Below, piece after piece: positions 61,327 to 64,000 of a stretch of DNA of 64,000 nucleotides (position 1 is its first letter; every line of letters begins with the position of its first letter). The notes below the pieces were generated by a model, which saw only the letters and a list, made by a program, of their open reading frames with translations, was not told the DNA's origin and did no database searches. This DNA comes from Bacteroides sp. An322 (GTDB lineage Bacteria > Bacteroidota > Bacteroidia > Bacteroidales > Bacteroidaceae), in NCBI RefSeq assembly GCF_002161765.1, contig NZ_NFIN01000005.1, forward strand, positions 62,001 to 126,000, given 5' to 3'. A program made the position numbers and the translations under genes.

Positions 61327-64000
61327 TCATTTCTTGGTATAGTCCGATTGGTTTTCTACGCCTTGTATATCCCGTTGGGTGACGGTTCCGGTGAAGAGCC
61401 CGGTCAGTTCTTCCCAGCTTAGGGCGGTGTCGGGCTGGAATTGTGCCGACTTTGCATAGCGGAGCAGGGCAGTGCGGAACTGGTTGCCTTCGGGTGTGTC
61501 CTGAATGGCATTGAGGTCGGTAGTGCAGACCAAGAGCTTGCCTTTCCCGATGCGGAACTCGAAGACGATGCCTAACTTGTGGTTGCGTTCGATGTTGTCT
61601 ATCACTTGCAATACGGGGCGATACGCCTTACAGGTGTTATCTAATATCATCGGACGCGAGTTTCGGGCGATGCTCCACCATTGCCAGTCGCTATGTTCTT
61701 CGGTGGGGAAATGCCGGAACAAAGGATGTGCGGGGTCTGCCAAGATAGACATGGTGCCCGGAGATACTTCCTTGCCTGCATTTTCCGATATGGTCTTGAA
61801 CATGGCGTAATTCCAATAGTCGGGCGTGAACATGCCGCCTACGCTTTGTTTCTCGATGTCTTTGTGGCGCGGGAGCAAGAGTACCGTAGCTCCTTTCGCT
61901 AATTTCGATTTCACCTGCTTGTTGAGTAAGGAGTCGATGTAAATCCCGTCCGTGTCCTCTTGGTCTTCGGGATATACCCAGAGGTGGTAATAATTGTGGT
62001 ACGTTCCGGTTTGCAGGTTCAGGGTCAGGCGTTGGGCGGTTTTCAGGTCGCTTAGGGGAAGTTCGATGTTTCCTATTGGGGTTACGTTGCCTTGGGGAGC
62101 GGAGCAGGCAAGGGTGCCTTGCCTTTCCCATGTCCCGTCATCCGATATCAATTGCCAACAGATAGGGGTGTTCCAATCGTTTTCCTCGTAATTCGAGAGG
62201 GCTATACGCATTTGGAGCGTTTGGGTATTCCGCCAGCAGAAGTCTTTCATTTCCGCTAAGGGGACTACCGGAGCACAGAAGCCATAGAAGGTTTCAGGGT
62301 CTACAATGCCTTTGGTTTCCATAAAAGCATCGAGTATGCCTACTAATGCCGAGCCTTGTCCGGGATAATCTTGCAGGTCGAGCATTTGGAATCCTCCGAA
62401 TCCGGGCGTGCGTAAGGCGTATTCGATATCGGCTTTGTAGCATTCTACAGAGAAATGTCCCGTAGCGCGGTGGAAGGTTTCGGCTTGGTCGTACAAATGA
62501 TTCTCTTTCAGGCGTTCGCGGAAGATTTCTAAGTTATAAGGGTATAACACGCCTTTGTATTTCGGAATCTGTTGGTAATCGGGATAGATTTGGAACTGGC
62601 AGGTCTCGTGTCCTATTACCGGACGAGGGCATCGGGCGATGGCTTGCGCATAGTTGGCTATCGTATTGGGACGGGTATTGTTGAGGATTCCGCCCTTTTC
62701 CGCATCCACATAGGCGAAGGAGGTACGCACATGGGTGGAATATCCTTCACCTCCGCCTACCCGGCATGTCACGAAAAAGTCTTCTCCGTCTTGCGGACCT
62801 TTCCAGCCCAAATTATTGTTCGAACCGAAGCAATACAGGTGGCGAGGGTCTTTCTGCTGGAAGTCGGAGAGCCATTCGCGCATCACTTCCACTTCGCCGT
62901 TCAGTTCATTTCCTAAGCCCATCATCATAAACGAAGGATGATTGCCCAACCAGTCGAGCATCATGTCGCCTTCCCGTTTCAAGAACGTGTTGAGGTTGGT
63001 ATTCTTCCGTTCGATAGTTCCCCATAGGGGCAATTCGATTTGGAAATAGATGCCTTCGATGTCGGCGGCTTTCAGGGCTGCTTCGGAAGGCGTGTACGAG
63101 TGGCATCGGTAATGGTTGATGCCGTAACGCTTTGCGGTCTGGAACACTTTGCGCCAGGACTCTACATCCATCGGAGTATAGCCGGTCAGAGGAAAGGTAC
63201 ATCCGTCGTGTTTTCCCCGAAGGAAGATTTTCTTATCATTCAATACGAATTGGGTGCCTTCGGTACGGAACTCGCGCATGCCGAAATCTACGCTCTGTGT
63301 GTCGTGCGTATGGTCGGTATCGAGGCTGATGCGAAGCCGGTAGAGGGCAGGATGAAACTCACTCCAGAGCAGAGGCGAGTCTCCCATGTCGAGCGTAAGG
63401 GTAAACGAAGTCGTTCCGGGCTGGACGGGTATTTTTTGTTCCAGTGTGGGGAGGATATGGGTTTCGGGTGTATTCCATGCTTCGCCTTCGATGCGTACCG
63501 TAGCGTCTTCATACCGCTCGGTGCATACGGTCAGCTTTACGAGGGCACGTTTCCGGATGAGTGAGGGGTAGACCTCTACCTTATTTATATAGGCTTCATC
63601 GCGGGCTTCGATGCCGAACCGTCCCAAGATACCGTTCCAGTTGGTCTGAGTGGCATCGCTCCAAGCATGCGAGCCTTGTATCTCTTTGGGTACAGAAGTC
63701 TCGGAATTATCTATCCGGATAGCGATGTGATGCTTGCCCGGCTGGAGAGGAGGAAGCTCATAGCAATGCGGGGCATAGAGGTGGGTCAGGCTTCCGATGC
63801 TGTCTCCGTCTATCCAAAGCGTGCTGGGCTTGGTGCGTTCCATAATCAGGCGGAGCTTCTTTCCTGCAAAGTCTTCGGGCAAAGTGAAATCACGTTCGTA
63901 GGTCACTTGTCCGCTATACGCATAGAGACGGGTCAACTGGGAGGTGGCATACGGCTCTTGTGCCGGATTGCCTAACTTATTCTCATCGGTGGTGCCCGGA
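61327..64000 (-). CDS. Glycoside hydrolase family 2 protein, 5' end missing
   Basis: GH2 beta-glycosidase; 890 residues are visible and the frame continues through the right edge (upstream codons read PGTTDENKLGNPAQEPYATSQ), so the signal peptide and true start lie outside. Order: sugar-binding jelly roll (about 15-170), Ig-like domain (about 175-260), TIM barrel with acid/base Glu in MMGLGNELNGE and the likely nucleophile Glu in PVIGHETCQFQ, then C-terminal sandwich domains. Whether it is a beta-mannosidase, beta-galactosidase or beta-glucosidase is undecided. Its place upstream of AraC suggests, but does not prove, membership of the PUL. Confidence 0.88.
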   Translation of the reverse strand, partial: PGTTDENKLGNPAQEPYATSQLTRLYAYSGQVTYERDFTLPEDFAGKKLRLIMERTKPSTLWIDGDSIGSLTHLYAPHCYELPPLQPGKHHIAIRIDNSETSVPKEIQGSHAWSDATQTNWNGILGRFGIEARDEAYINKVEVYPSLIRKRALVKLTVCTERYEDATVRIEGEAWNTPETHILPTLEQKIPVQPGTTSFTLTLDMGDSPLLWSEFHPALYRLRISLDTDHTHDTQSVDFGMREFRTEGTQFVLNDKKIFLRGKHDGCTFPLTGYTPMDVESWRKVFQTAKRYGINHYRCHSYTPSEAALKAADIEGIYFQIELPLWGTIERKNTNLNTFLKREGDMMLDWLGNHPSFMMMGLGNELNGEVEVMREWLSDFQQKDPRHLYCFGSNNNLGWKGPQDGEDFFVTCRVGGGEGYSTHVRTSFAYVDAEKGGILNNTRPNTIANYAQAIARCPRPVIGHETCQFQIYPDYQQIPKYKGVLYPYNLEIFRERLKENHLYDQAETFHRATGHFSVECYKADIEYALRTPGFGGFQMLDLQDYPGQGSALVGILDAFMETKGIVDPETFYGFCAPVVPLAEMKDFCWRNTQTLQMRIALSNYEENDWNTPICWQLISDDGTWERQGTLACSAPQGNVTPIGNIELPLSDLKTAQRLTLNLQTGTYHNYYHLWVYPEDQEDTDGIYIDSLLNKQVKSKLAKGATVLLLPRHKDIEKQSVGGMFTPDYWNYAMFKTISENAGKEVSPGTMSILADPAHPLFRHFPTEEHSDWQWWSIARNSRPMILDNTCKAYRPVLQVIDNIERNHKLGIVFEFRIGKGKLLVCTTDLNAIQDTPEGNQFRTALLRYAKSAQFQPDTALSWEELTGLFTGTVTQRDIQGVENQSDYTKK

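Noticed and set aside
1-64000. Prophage, integrative element or attachment site
   Set aside because: No integrase, phage structural gene, relaxase or direct-repeat pair beside either tRNA gene was found.

Overview
The window looks like chromosomal DNA from a gut Bacteroidales, most likely Bacteroides or Phocaeicola. The grounds are a SusC/SusD polysaccharide utilisation locus (PUL), many promoters with the Bacteroidetes -7 box TAnnTTTG (often with a TTTG -33 box 18-22 bases upstream), lipoprotein-rich gene content, and Bacteroidales-typical families (DUF3332, DUF4831 and NigD-like proteins, XRE-cupin beside acyl-CoA synthetase, a stand-alone AICAR transformylase domain). No rRNA, CRISPR array, prophage or transposase-bearing IS was seen. 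Two tRNA genes are present: Ser(GGA) and Trp(CCA).

Layout. 1-4.1 kb: housekeeping genes (5' end of pfkA, ispH-cmk, a polyprenyl synthase, a TatD-like nuclease, tRNA-Ser). 4.3-14 kb: a secreted protein, acyl-CoA synthetase with an XRE-cupin regulator, two transporters, DUF3332 and DUF4831 proteins, and an NAD(P)HX repair enzyme. 14-18.2 kb: a plus-strand run hpt-adk-obg-pgeF-B3/B4 protein-small basic ORF. 18.3-26.6 kb: an outer-membrane barrel, an Rpn-type nuclease next to a SWIM-SNF2 helicase, a NigD-like lipoprotein, and a membrane-tethered winged-helix regulator followed by a TonB-dependent-type barrel. 26.7-42.8 kb: metabolism and DNA repair (AICAR transformylase, choloylglycine hydrolase family, RecQ-RecJ, C1 and M24 peptidases, patatin, RNase Y, ZapA/ZapB-like, tRNA-Trp, uracil-DNA glycosylase superfamily protein, AlbA_2 protein, cysteine desulfidase/serine dehydratase family).

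42.9-64 kb is a beta-mannan PUL on the minus strand, with the upstream end at the right: GH2 (runs off the edge), AraC regulator, GH5_7 lipoprotein, SusC, SusD, two surface glycan-binding proteins, two GH26 mannanases, GH130 phosphorylase, GPH-type symporter, mannobiose 2-epimerase. The inferred route is cleavage of mannan at the surface by GH26/GH5, SusCD import, periplasmic release of mannobiose by the second GH26, symport to the cytosol, epimerisation to mannosyl-glucose, and phosphorolysis to mannose 1-phosphate plus glucose, as established in Bacteroides fragilis. No alpha-galactosidase is visible.

The most unusual content is non-coding. Thirteen intergenic gaps hold long hairpins whose arms are built from short quasi-repeats (for example ACGCAGAG, ACACAGATT); the arm sequence differs from element to element while each element stays self-complementary, and most lie within about 15 bases of a stop codon. 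Between the GH130 and symporter genes sits an array of eight exact 40-bp units, one of which carries four compensatory base-pair changes in a shared stem. A second array (41/42-bp alternating units) lies directly upstream of the membrane-tethered regulator and supplies its -33 box. A third, of 22-base units forming a 24-bp palindrome, sits in the loop of an expanded hairpin next to the AraC gene.
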